Source of the DNA: Apostichopus japonicus
Taxonomy: Eukaryota > Echinodermata > Holothuroidea > Aspidochirotida > Stichopodidae
NCBI RefSeq assembly: GCF_037975245.1
Contig: NC_092562.1
Span: forward strand, 16,904,021 to 16,968,020
DNA: 64,000 bases
Direction of reading: 5' to 3'
Part shown: positions 47,181 to 58,373 of the stretch, one piece after another
Layout of the letters: every line of letters starts with the position of its first letter
Position numbering within the stretch: the first letter of the stretch is position 1
Translations under genes and position numbers: made by a program
The notes under the pieces: generated by a model
The model's database searches: none
Seen by the model: the letters and a program-made list of their open reading frames with translations, nothing else
What the model was told of the DNA's origin: nothing

Positions 47181-48517
47181 TTCTGGTATGTGGCGCGAAC
47201 TAGAGTTATTACTGTATCCACCCAGACACGTTTCATGTTATTGTCTGTGAACAGTTTCTCTATCTTGTCCCGGTAAGCAGCTTTCTCCTGGGCGATAACT
47301 CTTTTAAGCTCCTTTTGTACCTCCCTCAGTGCGCCCGAGTCACCCCTCTTGAATAGGCCCTTCTTCTTGTTGATGATATTCTTCACCTTCCTCGTGATCC
47401 ACGGTTTGTTATTTGGGAAAACTTTGACTTCCTTCTTAGGGATGGTATTGTCAACACAGAAAGATATGTAATCGCTTATTGTACGTGTCAGTTCATCCAG
47501 GTCAGCGCTGGCCTCCACAAACATATCCCAGTCTGTACTGTCCAACTCAGCCCGCAGATGATCAACAGCGTCATTGTTCCATTGTTGTACATGGATTACG
47601 CGGGGATTCTCCCTCTTCACGATGGGTCGATATCTAGGCATCAGAATAACCAGATTATGGTCTGCTCTACCGAGTTTGGGAAGTTGGACGGACAGATAAG
47701 CGTCTTTAACATTTGTATAGAGCAAGTCCAGGGTTGCAGCTTCGCGGGTGGCACACTTGACTTGTTGATAATAATGCACACTGCTTCGTCTGAGATTACA
47801 ATGGTTAAAATCACCGTTGATTATAGTGAGTGCATCCGGCGCGGAGGTTTCAAATTTATCAATAATGTCAATGAGTTCCATTGCCGCTGATTTGGCAACA
47901 TTGCGATGTGGAACATAGACAGTGTGAATATTAACGTGTGAAAACTCCCGTGGCAAGTAATAAGGGCGACATGTGACAGTTAAAATCTCGATATTGGGGG
48001 AACATGAGTGACGTTTAATATGGGCATTATTCGGGTGGCACCACTTCTGATTCACGTATATGCACACCCCACCCCTTTTTCCTTTCCCGGATTGAGTTGT
48101 CCGATCCCCTCTTAATAGTGTGAATCCTTCTATCGAGGCATGGGAGTCAGTATGGTGTTCGGTAAGCCAGGTCTCGGTGAATGAAAGTATACTTGCATTC
48201 CGAAATTCCTGCAGAAATTTGCAGTTAGCGGAGATCTCATCAATTTTATTAGTTATTGATTGTACGTTACCCATTATGATAGATGGTAGGTAGGGTTTGT
48301 GCTTCAATCGCCTGTTCCTCTTCCTCACACCTCCTGCCTTGCCCCGTTTCCGTTTTCGAATTTCCTTGGGAATGCCATTGTCAATGAACAGACGTTGTAA
48401 CTCACTATGTATAGGCTGGCTGCGTATTGCGTAAAGCTCGGCTGTAGAATAAATATCTCTTGTCGGCGGTCGACTGAAAATCACTGATTTCTCCGAAACA
48501 AAGAGATAATGTCCCAA
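47177..48517 (-). CDS. LINE apurinic-like endonuclease domain (5' part of EN-RT ORF)
   Basis: This is 446 residues. A basic stretch (KRKRGKAGGVRKRNRR, 55-70) precedes an endonuclease/exonuclease/phosphatase fold. The metal-binding N is in MGNVQS (82-87), the catalytic E in FTETWL (113-118), GDFNHC at 235-240 and the terminal ADHN at 285-288. These are the expected APE residues that nick target DNA to prime reverse transcription. The C-terminal linker ends KRVWVDTVITLVRATYQK and stops at TGA, four bases into the next ORF. Related elements normally continue through this linker into the RT, so the stop probably reflects a small deletion just after VW. A 50-residue frame with a hydrophobic start (48557-48405, MKPIVWMNILVVFLG...) overlaps the 5' end in another frame. 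Confidence 0.8.
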   Translation of the reverse strand: MGHYLFVSEKSVIFSRPPTRDIYSTAELYAIRSQPIHSELQRLFIDNGIPKEIRKRKRGKAGGVRKRNRRLKHKPYLPSIIMGNVQSITNKIDEISANCKFLQEFRNASILSFTETWLTEHHTDSHASIEGFTLLRGDRTTQSGKGKRGGVCIYVNQKWCHPNNAHIKRHSCSPNIEILTVTCRPYYLPREFSHVNIHTVYVPHRNVAKSAAMELIDIIDKFETSAPDALTIINGDFNHCNLRRSSVHYYQQVKCATREAATLDLLYTNVKDAYLSVQLPKLGRADHNLVILMPRYRPIVKRENPRVIHVQQWNNDAVDHLRAELDSTDWDMFVEASADLDELTRTISDYISFCVDNTIPKKEVKVFPNNKPWITRKVKNIINKKKGLFKRGDSGALREVQKELKRVIAQEKAAYRDKIEKLFTDNNMKRVWVDTVITLVRATYQK

Positions 48518-48663
48518 GAAATACGACCAATATGTTCATCCAGACGATTGGCTTCATCTTGTATGTATGAAAGTAGACGATTATACAAAACGAACATTAC
48601 TATGGACGAAAACTGGAGAGAACTAGTGCGAGTGTGTCGCCACTAGAGCAGCGCCACCGTTTT
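48518..48663 (-). promoter_or_regulatory. LINE 5' leader
   Basis: The minus strand begins AAAACGGTGGCGCTGCTCTA. A full-length LINE's leader is expected to hold an internal promoter, but no specific element can be identified by eye. Confidence 0.4.
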
Positions 48664-49012
48664 ACAAAAAGTAAGTCATGGTGGACGGTAGAACACATTG
48701 AACTTTGACCTCTGATTTGGGTTGTTGTTAAATAACTAAAGAAAATAGAAGGAAAAAAAAACAGTAAAATAGAAGGAAAAATGCAGTTAAATAATGAAGT
48801 TTTGAAATATTTAAACAAACCTAATCTTCATGTGACTGTATTTATATTGCCGTCTATTTCCATGAAAGCAGAAAATAAAAATTGTATCCTCGAGGTACAT
48901 AACGCATTCCGTCGAGCAAGTGCTTATACAGTATATGACAATTAAGAGTTTTAATCCACTTGTTTACATTGATACGAATGAACGTGACAAACACGCAGAA
49001 ATTGTGATTTAG
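48664..49012. repeat. Right copy of 348-bp direct repeat flanking the LINE
   Basis: Same sequence as 45138-45485; differences include ACATTGAAC for ACATGGAAC, an extra G in the A-rich run, GAGGTACAT for GAGGTGCAT and CAAACACG for CAAGCACG. It lies directly against the LINE 5' end. Confidence 0.85.
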
Positions 49013-49935
49013 AGCTAGTATGACCTCCCGATAATTGCATTTGTGAACGGAAGACACACGGGAATTTATATACAAGGATAAGTTAAAATGTTTGGTTACT
49101 TCTTCTACTTTAGATGTCTTTTCTTATCTTTCTTGTATTGATATTTTACAACCTGGAGTCACGTCATTACAGGAATTAAATCTATCTCATATTTTATAAT
49201 GGAAAAGGCATATGATAGATCCACCAACTTGCATATATATCGAAGTATTATTATTATTATTATTATGGTACTTCTTTACGATAAATAAATAAATATTGAA
49301 TAGACCTATAAGGGGGGGGGGGGGGGGAATAGATAAAATGCTTAAAGACGGCACCATTTTCCACGATTTACGGAGATGTGTTATTATATTTTTACGAATA
49401 ATTATGTAAGAATGAATCATCGCGGAAGTAGAAATATATCGATTTAGAGATATGATAGGTAAAGTGAGACATTTTAATGAACTAAATATTGGTTTTGACG
49501 GAAAAAAGGGAAATGATTGTGAAGGCAATCCGGTTGGCATTTTGCATTCATTTCATGTACGTACCTTTCTTTCTAGGCATTCATAATTTAAATTGGCCAG
49601 TTTGTACAATAAGCAAACTTGAAGTTAGAAGGTGTGATTTCATCGTTGCATTCTCACAACAAAGTATCCTACATTGTTTGCTTACTTAAATTCTTAAGAA
49701 AATGTTTGCATCAAGTTCACGTTTGGGTACAAAACGTGCCAAATTTGAAATGTAGCGAGAACGACGAAAATTTCCCCAAGGTACTTAGAATACGTACTCT
49801 CTAATTCATCATTAAAATAATAACTTTAGCCCTGGACTATAAGCTTAAAAGTATAGGTTGATATGATTATTATACTCTGAAACCGACATGTATTATTATA
49901 TTCTGAAACCGACATGTATTTATATAATCTAAATG
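49013..49935. other. Unassigned DNA
   Basis: Unique-looking AT-rich DNA with (ATT)n at 49246-49265 and a G15 tract at 49312-49327. A 29-bp tandem duplication (ATATTCTGAAACCGACATGTAT-like) is at 49873-49920. No gene. Confidence 0.5.

Positions 49936-49938
<3 letters not shown>

Positions 49939-50022
<84 letters not shown>
49939..50022. repeat. (TA)n(TG)n microsatellite
   Basis: About 32 TA units followed by about 10 TG units. Confidence 0.95.
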
Positions 50023-50023
<1 letters not shown>

Positions 50024-50389
50024 TTAGTTACACAAAACTCCTAGTTTAAACAACAAGAATTCTCCCGGTAACCCGTTATATATATATTTTTGAACAGAGC
50101 CATGTAGACAGCATTTATAGAAAGGTTATCAAACAAAAAGAGAAAGAAAAAAAAGACATCATGAGGAAAAAATATCACTCGAAAATTTCAACAGATCATC
50201 AATAGTATCTACCTCCTAATTTAACTCGGATAGACACCTAAACAAAAAGTCTAAAATCTGTTCAATTGAAAACGAAAGGTCACGGTTGCAGATATATAAT
50301 ACAGTTTAATGAAAAACACGCTGTCATGTTTAACGCTCAGCCAGCTTCAACAATCAATATCTTGACTCGGTGTCGTTGTAAATTCCATT

Positions 50390-51010
50390 AGTGCCGTCGA
50401 AGCCGTCACCTTGACTTCATTTCCAAGTGTTGAAACAAAACTCCCATTTGTATAGGCTTACATTGCGTAGTGTGGTAGTAAAGATTAGCACATCTTCGAA
50501 AGTGACAAAAGAAGAAGTAGAAGAAGGAGAAGCTAATAACCATAAAAAATGTGACTGCTAACCTTCAGCTAAAATGCGATTATGTAGTGCACGTCTCATC
50601 CTAACCAACATTCGACACCGTGCACACATGACAATTGGATAAAAGATGTTTATTATCTGCATGTGGGTAGGGGATATATATTGCTGTATTACTTAATAAT
50701 ATTGATTTGTTCTTTGCTTTTTTGTTTGGTTATTTGTTTGGTTTTCTTGTTTTTGTTAGACTCGGGTAACATTTAGATGCAAGTAGTGCCATCTAAGCCG
50801 TCGCATTGCATCAACTTGTAAGTTCTTGGTGCAACTATTCAATTAGGCTTACATTGCGCAGTGTGGTAGTAAAGGTCAACACATTTTTGAAAGTGACAAC
50901 CGTAAAACATTGGAATGCCAAGCATTATCTAAAGTTCAACGGTTTGCTGCGCAATGCAATCTAAGCAATGTTCGACGTGTACGCAATGAGCGACAGTGTA
51001 ACATGAGATA
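50390..51010 (+). repeat. Diverged direct repeat, two copies about 393 bp apart
   Basis: GCTTACATTGCGTAGTGTGG...TAGTAAAGATTAGCACAT near 50456 and GCTTACATTGCGCAGTGTGG...TAGTAAAGGTCAACACAT near 50849 align. Matching upstream (GCCGTC) and downstream (ATTCGACACCGTG / GTTCGACGTGTACG) segments indicate an old tandem duplication of about 390 bp. Confidence 0.55.
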
Positions 51011-51054
51011 ACTATTCCATATAGGAGCTTGGCATTTATCGTTTTGTATGAATA

Positions 51055-51057
51055 TAC

Positions 51058-51137
<80 letters not shown>

Positions 51138-51138
51138 T

Positions 51139-51210
<72 letters not shown>
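51055..51210. repeat. (TA)n microsatellite, long
   Basis: About 155 bases of TA with two TTTATA and one TACATA interruptions. Peptide-like ORFs on both strands are artefacts. Confidence 0.95.
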
Positions 51211-51211
<1 letters not shown>

Positions 51212-53827
51212 GTGGAGGGGCTCAAACTTCGAGGGGTAGTGTAACATGTAACTTTAATTTGAATTTGAAAATACAAAGTTATCTCAAATCTTTCGTACAA
51301 AATGCTTAATTTGAATGTATTTCAACAGAATGGCAAGTTTAATAACATTTAATTTCTCACAATGAATCAACAAAAAACTGAGCAAATTTTTATCACTTTT
51401 ATTTAATTTTCCAACAAAATGGCACCTTTTCAATAACAAATGGTACTTTTAACTCGAAAAAGTTGAAAACGATACTTCTTTACCAAAACCTGGTACACGT
51501 GTCCCAGTAGCCACCTCATCCACACCGCCCGGACCTGTCTAGTTAATTATTATTCATTAAAATTCACAGCTCGTTCTTTGTAAACCTACATAGGAAGATA
51601 GATCCTCCGTACTCACAATTCCGCGACATATCCAAATCTTCACATATTTCCAAATTCAATTACATAAATATGTCATTCAACTCTTGCAAGAGTTTTAGTA
51701 TGATATAATCTGTAATAAAGAAAAAGATAGATTTAAAAATTCCTTTTTTACATCTCTTGTGTAGGATATGTGTGAACATGCACATTCTCGGACTTCGGCG
51801 CTACGCAATATAGAAAACCAGGTACTAAGGTATTTCTAAGTGCGCGCGCTCTCACTCTTTCTACCTCATTGCTGACGGGAACGTTTTCAAGCATTTTCCT
51901 ATCTGCTAGAGCTATTACTTTCTTTGCATATATTTATCATTATATAGTTCACGTTCTTCGAAAATCTTTCGAATTCTTGACGTCACCTTACTTTGTGCGG
52001 AATTGGGGGAATAAAAAGTATAATATTTTACCCTTTTCGCTTTATTTAGCGATCGATGCAAATTGGAGCATTTTCCTTCAAAAGAATTAACCGCAAACCA
52101 TACTCATTATTACGTCAAAAAATGTCCAACTTTAATTTGTTTGATCAAAATATTATAATTATCTTATGTTTCAGATTTTGAGTTATTTCTACCCTCATGT
52201 ATCAACAAAATTGGAATGCAAAAAAACAAAAAGAAACATAAATTGAAAAAAAAGAATTTTATATCAGTTATTAATAACGACAAAGTTTGATAATGGCCAA
52301 AGAAAAAAGAAGAATCATGTGTTCATTAGTTTGCATTAAACCATTTAAGATCGCTAATAGCTGATCGATCATATCTCTACATCAGAACCAATTTTCCCTG
52401 AAAGTCTTCTCTCACTTCCTCTTTTTTATATAATGCAGGTTTCATTACCTATAACTTTCCAAGTCATATTTATTCTATACTAAACTCATATATCAATATA
52501 TCAATTTATAAAAAATCATATCTCCGTCTTTTTACTTGATGAAAATCTTGAAAAAAAAAACTTACAAAAAAAAAATTGAGATTAAAAACGACAGCAACAA
52601 TCGATTTGCTTCTTTTGAATAAATTTGATCTCTTCTTATAAATATGAAAAGAAAATGATCAACTGAATAAAAAAAAAATCTTTCTTAATAAATAATACAA
52701 TATTCACCTGGCGAAGAAATATCGCCATGTATCAATTAAGGAAGTGTATCTTATAGCCAGTGCGTCAATTGTGTATGTCGATTTTGTGAGTATATGATAA
52801 GGCTTTTGGGGATAATTCTCAGCAATGTTGGTGACCAAAACACCGAATGCTTCTTTAAAATCGTATCAGAGTTAAATATCCCGAGGGACTTCCTTTCTTA
52901 TAGTAAGATAATACGGTACTTAAAGGCCTCTTCGGAATATTTCAGCACACGTTTTGTTCTCTCCATCTCCATCCCTCTTTCTCTCTCTCCGTTTCTCTTT
53001 CCTTCTCTACCTCTCCCTTTTTTTTATCTCGTCTCTTATCCACCTGTTTTCTCCTTGTATTTAGTTAATTACTTTTTCTCCATTAAAAGAACCCTCGACA
53101 AATCTCTGACGTAGTTTACCGGAAGGATACAACAACGATATCTTTTTTCTTTCTTTTCTGTTTCCTTTTCTTTCTTTTTTATTTTAACTCACAGTTTTTT
53201 AATCGACTGGTTGCCATGTGAACATATTGCTCAAAAACCATTAAATTTATATCATAAATTAGATGCTAAGTTTTTTTTTCTTCTTTCCTATCCTCCCTTT
53301 CTCTCTCTCTCACTTAAATTTACGTCTTGGCTCATTCATCATTGTGATTTGTGCGTGGTTTATTACTATAACATTAGTCACAAGAGTCATATGTACTGTA
53401 ATGGTATATAAGGCTATATATTGAAAGCCTATTAAAATGTAAATTTAATACGATATAGAGCCAAATTTAATCCTACATATGACTTAGAATCGACGTCAAT
53501 CATGGTCAACCGGCGCCCCCTCTTTTAAAGTTCCCCCATAAAGCACGGCACGTGAAAAATAGGAATACATTATTCCTTTCCTATATTACACCTGGCCCTC
53601 TACATAGTTCAAAGGGCTCCCGACCCCCACCCCCTCCCCTCCCCGTGCATCTCTCTGCTTACGATCTTATAGTATTTGCCGATGATACGTCATTTCAAGG
53701 GTAAGATAAATATACGTCGCAAAGCAGGACTATTATTGTTCGATAGGATTGAGGCCGTATACCTTGTAACTACGACCCGCCCCCCTACACTTTAGTGGTT
53801 TCGAAATCGTTCTATGCCCCCCCCCCC
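51211..53827. other. Unassigned AT-rich DNA
   Basis: No gene recognised. An ORF of 106 codons (52794-53114) ends in a CT-rich low-complexity stretch. C-rich tracts occur at 53620-53645 and 53816-53828. Confidence 0.45.
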
Positions 53828-53895
53828 TTAGCAACCAAATGGGATGCAGGAGATCCGAATAAAGAGATGAATACCCGAGTTCGATTCCCTCTGTA
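53828..53895 (+). other. Weak tRNA-like segment
   Basis: TTAGCAACCAAATGGGATGC followed at roughly tRNA spacing by GAGTTCGATTCCC gives possible A and B boxes. The stems are not convincing, so this could be a decayed SINE head or chance. Confidence 0.25.
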
Positions 53896-54059
53896 ACTTC
53901 TTATCAAAAATGAGTGATTTATCTGATGCATGCATGCCTAAGGGTTAAAGTGACCTATGGTAGTCTTATGAGGGAAGTCTTGTGTCGGTGTGTGTTTGTT
54001 AGTGGAGCGAGGGGGTGGGGGGGGGGTTCATGTTAACTGTAGAGGTGTACTCTCTTAAA

Positions 54060-54370
54060 ATGAGAGACTGAAATTTCAGTCTAATCGACTGAAATTTCAG
54101 TCTAATGATGGATGGGATAAGGGATCAGACTACTTAGACTGAATTTCAGTCTGAAATGTAAAGACTGAAGGTCAGTCTTAATTAGACTGAGTACTCTGCA
54201 GTCTAATAGACTGAAAATCAAACCACTTTAGACTGAACAGTCAGCAGTTTAGACTGATTTATTGCAGCACCAGTCTTAATTAGATTGAATACTTTCAGTC
54301 TATAAGACTGATATCAGACTGAACAGTCGGTCCTTTAGACTGAATTATTACACATCACAGCTATACTGTC
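54060..54370. repeat. Left subterminal AGACTGAA/TTCAGTCT array
   Basis: Roughly 18 occurrences of AGACTG or CAGTCT in both orientations are spread over 310 bases. The matching right-hand set lies at about 58749-58880. Such clusters are often transposase-binding sites; that role is inferred. Confidence 0.75.
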
Positions 54371-54927
54371 AATCTTATAAACTGCAAATTCTGGATTGAA
54401 CAAGCTTTTCTATAGATCCTCCGTGTTGGCTAAGTGCTGGAATTCTTCAATAAAGATGCAGTTAAGGTCATCAAGACAACATTCAATGATCTGTTAATGC
54501 AGGGGAATTTACTGAAAGGTGCTACTTCATGGAGTGACTTCACCTTCACATCCAATCATGTTAGGCTATAAAGACCAGAAAATCGTTGTGACAGTCACAC
54601 ACAAAGTACATTAAAAATGGTATTCCATCAAGAAATATAATTGTCAATATCCACCGAACAGTAATTTTATTCCCACTAACCCACTTATATATTCTTATAT
54701 AATTTTTAATATATTAAAAAAAACAGAAATCAAAACTACAATATTCTGAGGGATGTTCAACAAAACATGTTATCTTTGCAACAAACGTTCAAATTATAAA
54801 GATACTTTACATAACAGTGACATATTTTCAGTTCAATATTAATCTGTCAAATTTCTGCTTGAATTGGGCCTGGATCTAAAATGTTCTTTAATTTTTTGGG
54901 AAAGGATTAGGTGAGCTGAGAACAGAT

Positions 54928-55030
54928 CAGTGGTGTCGCCAATGGGTGGCCTGGGGAACCCCTCCCCCGAGAAGGAATTCACAAATAGACATATCACCAA
55001 CCAAGATTCAAATGTCTGGCAACACCACTG
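54928..55030. mobile_element. Nested hAT-like MITE, 103 bp
   Basis: CAGTGGTGTCGCCA at the left and TGGCAACACCACTG at the right are inverted repeats. Flanks GAACAGAT and TAACAGAA match at six of eight positions. It inserted into the 4.84-kb element. Confidence 0.65.
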
Positions 55031-55039
55031 TAACAGAAA

Positions 55040-56161
55040 GCACTTTAAATTCTTTGTATATTACCACCAGGTGGTAATACCCTGGAATTCATTGACAACA
55101 CAGCTGTAAATTGAGTGGTTATATACCCAGCTGATCCCATCTCCCGATCTCACTGAACTTTAACTTTTCCGCTGTAAAGGATATAGTAACTATACGATCC
55201 TGCCGTTACAAAAGGGATATGATGGAAACACGACGATAGTACAATGGATCTGGTACATTGCCTTTGTTTCCAGTTGTAAATCATTAATGTATAGTAGCAA
55301 CAATTTTCTTAGAATGATTTAAAAATGGGGAAAACATATGACAAATTTTCAGCAGGTTATTTATAAAATATTAAGAATGGTTAAACTATATATCAGTGCG
55401 GTCAACATTTAATACTTTGTGTTTCAATGATATAGATTGGCGATTGCTGAAAGTCATTAACCAGCACACACAAAACAAAATATTACAAGCAAGCAGTTGA
55501 CAGAATGGCACAAACTTCATAATGGCTATTAGATAAACATGAACTATTATATACTGCATTCACAATTTCATGACATGGCATTCATATAAAGCAAATTTGT
55601 ATGCAAAAACAGTACATGTGACTATTATACCACCCTCAATTATTTCTTAACTTTCTGATAGTAATCATATATAGTGATTTTGATTGGGATTTCAATCAAA
55701 TTTTAAAGTTTTATAAATTATCTCACGTGAATCCTTTAATGTCGGCCTCTAGCTGAAAAAGAAATGTCACTCGAGAGTCGACTAAAAAATTGAAAACAGT
55801 TTTGACTCATTACATCACTAAAATTTAAAAAAAATGGGGGGGGGGGAATAATGAGGAAAGGATATTCTCAAATGGAATTTTCTACAGTTACTGACTTTAA
55901 AATAATCAGGTTACTTGCTTTTCATGGAACAAATTATGGAATATTGTGCACAATAAATAATATTAGCTTAATTAATTGCTTAATTAAATAAACCTTCAAC
56001 ATAGTGAGTGCAGTGAAATGTAGGAACATTAAAGTAAACATTAAAATAACATGCTCGAAAAATCATACAACAAAGTTTTTTTGGCAACTAGGTGTTTGTT
56101 TAATTACATTCATAATTAGATCAGTATCATTAAAAAACATTTTTAAAAACCAAAAATCAAA
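55040..56161. other. Interior of the 4.84-kb element, no gene seen
   Basis: AT-rich; G tract at 55837-55845. No exon-like segments recognised. Confidence 0.45.
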
Positions 56162-56298
56162 TAAATATTTATTTCTGGAGCCCTCCCTATTCATATAAAA
56201 CTGTTTGTAAACTCCGGGTAATCAATTTAACGTTTTAGGGTATGTGTTAGTTACTCCTTAAAGGCATTGAAGATTTGTCCTAAACAGCATGCAGCCAT
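56162..56298 (-). pseudogene. Decayed 3' exon of the gene carried by the TIR element
   Basis: A strong 3' splice site (pyrimidine tract then CAG, 56299-56301) is followed on the minus strand by GCMLFRTNLQCL, a stop, GVTNTYPKTLN, a stop, LPGVYKQFY. This parallels the C-terminus LFKxxxVFxVxYPKxLxNxYxFxQ that I recall from an uncharacterised protein family of fish and invertebrates. Two in-frame stops make it non-functional. Confidence 0.35.
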
Positions 56299-56850
56299 CT
56301 GAAAAAAGTTAACTTTCTGTTGCTTGCAAGTGATGTTTGTTCGTGTCGCTAAAAAAGACAGACAGTAATGAAACGTGATACCTTGATATCTTTAGCTGGA
56401 CCTGAGATGTTCATCGCTGTATCGTTTATACACTGTAATGTGGGTATTGACCGTAGCTGTATGTACTGACTGTACACTAGTGTCTAATTACCGACGGTAG
56501 CAAGCTGTGTTTGTATTTTCTGGGATCGATGGCAGTGTCTAACACTTCTGTTACACCTCATTCGAAACTAGGTCAGATTACCGGCATTAGACGTTCTTTT
56601 TGCGCGAGTCTTCACACCCTTTTAAAGCTACTCCATGCTGACACACGTGGTTCCGGACTACAGAGCAATAAAAAAGTAACATTCACTCCTTGAAGTAACT
56701 CCATGCTGGCTGCCCTTATAGATGTGGCATGGATACGGACGAGAGACTTCACTTCTGTTGGTTGCAAAATTCCATACACCATGGAAGCATGGAACTCACA
56801 AAACTAGTGTTGTAGAGGGGGAGCATAGTCTATGTTAAATGTATGTTCTA

Positions 56851-56994
56851 CGCCTCTGTCCCAGCTGGAATGGCCAATTTATCTGCCACAATGAAGAATT
56901 GTTTGGGGTTCAATTCTGGTCCGAGAGATAGGATGAAAGGCTGTCAATATTGTCCTTGTCTGCCCTGTGCTGCACTCTCAATATCTGTGCCCTC
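56851..56994 (-). pseudogene. Decayed internal exon of the gene carried by the TIR element
   Basis: The polypyrimidine stretch TTTATTTTTATCTTCACC and AAACAG precede a 48-codon frame: EGTDIESAAQGRQGQY, one TGA, then QPFILSLGPELNPKQ and FFIVADKLAIPAGTEA before a TAG. The block PFILxLGxxLNPxQFFIVxDxxxI resembles the conserved C-terminal block of the same uncharacterised family. A single nonsense codon breaks it. A GT directly after GAGGC could be the 5' splice site. Confidence 0.45.
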
Positions 56995-57607
56995 CTGTTT
57001 GGTGAAGATAAAAATAAATGTGATAAAGGACAAGCAATATGGCATAAATCAAAACATTCTTAAAAAAAGATATGTTGAGAGGTAGAGAGACTAGACTAGA
57101 ATAATATTTAGGAGAGAATGGAGGAACAAGAACATGACTGGCATTGTACAAAGGAGATATATCAATTCACGATAGGCAGCAATATGTCATCCATGGCGGG
57201 TGAGATGTGTTATGTGAAGGTGGATTCAAATTCAACCTAACATTTATGGGTTATCATGTTGATTTTGGCAGGTACATGGTTACCAAGCAAGGTTTGTTGT
57301 TAGTTGTCTTCAGAAATTTCTCTTTTTAAGGATAAATTGTTCATGACATCTCCTGATTCCATTACATCAGCATAGAAAACCAGTGAACAAGGAATATGAT
57401 TTACATTTTAGCCTACTGATTTCACTAATATGTCTATCTGCTTGTAAAAGAAACTGATTTCATAACATTAGTGAATGGTAATATTACTGTAAAATCTTAT
57501 AATAAAGACTGATGGCCCACTATATGTTTAATAAAATAACAAAAGCATACCAATTCTTTTCCAGTTTCCACATGATTTAAATACAATGGTAATGGTTTAA
57601 CAGAATC

Positions 57608-58040
57608 GTGTTAGCTTCATGCTGTAATGGCTGTAGAAGTCACTACATTTTTTCAAATAATTAAGGGTGCTTACAATCTATGCATAATAGTACTGTGTTT
57701 TGCAATTTCTTGAGCATTATTATGTTCAAGTATTTGTTATGAGGTTAACCTAGCCTAGATTCATTTGGGACGATCGAGTACATATTGCAGTCCTGACAAG
57801 CGTGCTATTCGCCCGACGATTGGGTTCATATGCAGGACAGGCGGGCTAATTTGCCCAACGATCTGGTACCGTGATAGCTTCATGCTGTAATGGCTGTAGC
57901 AGTCACTACATTTTTCAAATAATTAAGGGTGCTTACAATCTATGCATAATAGTACTGTGTTTTGCAATTTCTTGAGCATTATTATGTCCAAGTATTTGTT
58001 ATGAGGTTAACCTAGCCTAGATTCATTTTGGGACGATCGA
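57608..58040 (+). repeat. Tandem duplication with 263-bp period
   Basis: TAGCTTCATGCTGTAATGGC and about 170 following bases occur at 57612 and again at 57875, nearly identical (GTAGAAGTC/GTAGCAGTC, one T-run length change). It lies inside the TIR element between the first exon and the internal exon of the carried gene. Confidence 0.85.
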
Positions 58041-58215
58041 GTACATACTGCAGGACAAGCGTGCTTATTCGCCCGACGATCGGGTACATATGCAGGACAG
58101 GCGGGCTGATTTGCCCGACGATCGGGTACATACGCAGGACAGGCGGGCTGATTTGCCCGACGATCGGGTACATATATGCAGGACCGGCGTGCTTATTCGC
58201 CCGACGATCGTGTTA
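57775..58215 (+). repeat. 42-45-bp minisatellite (CGATCGGGTACATA unit)
   Basis: Units such as GTACATATGCAGGACAGGCG followed by GGCTGATTTGCCCGACGATC recur four times at 58040-58212 and about twice within the upstream duplicate. The array is GC-rich relative to its surroundings. The two plus-strand ORFs (DRRADLPDDRVH peptide) are artefacts. Confidence 0.85.
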
Positions 58216-58373
58216 ATAGGCCCCACCAATTATAACAACAGCCTAGGCCCTATTTGCTATAGTACAGCCTAGCTAGGCCTACCTCGCGCACAAGCCTAGA
58301 ATAACTAACGTTACGAACTGCCAAGCTTTTATTCTGTATTAATTGGAAAACAACAAAAAACATACATACATAC

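Larger units (their letters stand above)
45486..48663 (-). mobile_element. Full-length CR1/L2-like non-LTR retrotransposon (LINE)
   Basis: The element spans the exact interval between the two 348/349-bp repeats. On the minus strand it has a 146-base 5' leader, an APE endonuclease frame, a reverse transcriptase frame, a 174-base 3' UTR with AATAAA (45513-45508) and a TTAC-rich microsatellite tail. There is no separate ORF1, which is common for some truncated or simplified CR1/L2 lineages. The two frames overlap by ATGA and appear to be one ORF broken by a frameshift. The clade assignment is from general motif pattern and needs a tree. Confidence 0.85.

Noticed and set aside
45138-49012. LTR retrotransposon with 348-bp LTRs
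   Set aside because: The internal region encodes an APE endonuclease and a non-LTR reverse transcriptase, with no gag, protease, integrase, primer-binding site or polypurine tract; repeats lack TG...CA ends.
51029-51300. YIYIYI ORFs on both strands (also at 0.5, 20.0, 29.7 and 40.0 kb)
   Set aside because: Translations of (TA)n microsatellites.
58028-58272. Repeat-peptide ORFs (TGGLICPTIGYI and DRRADLPDDRVH)
   Set aside because: Translations of the 42-45-bp minisatellite.
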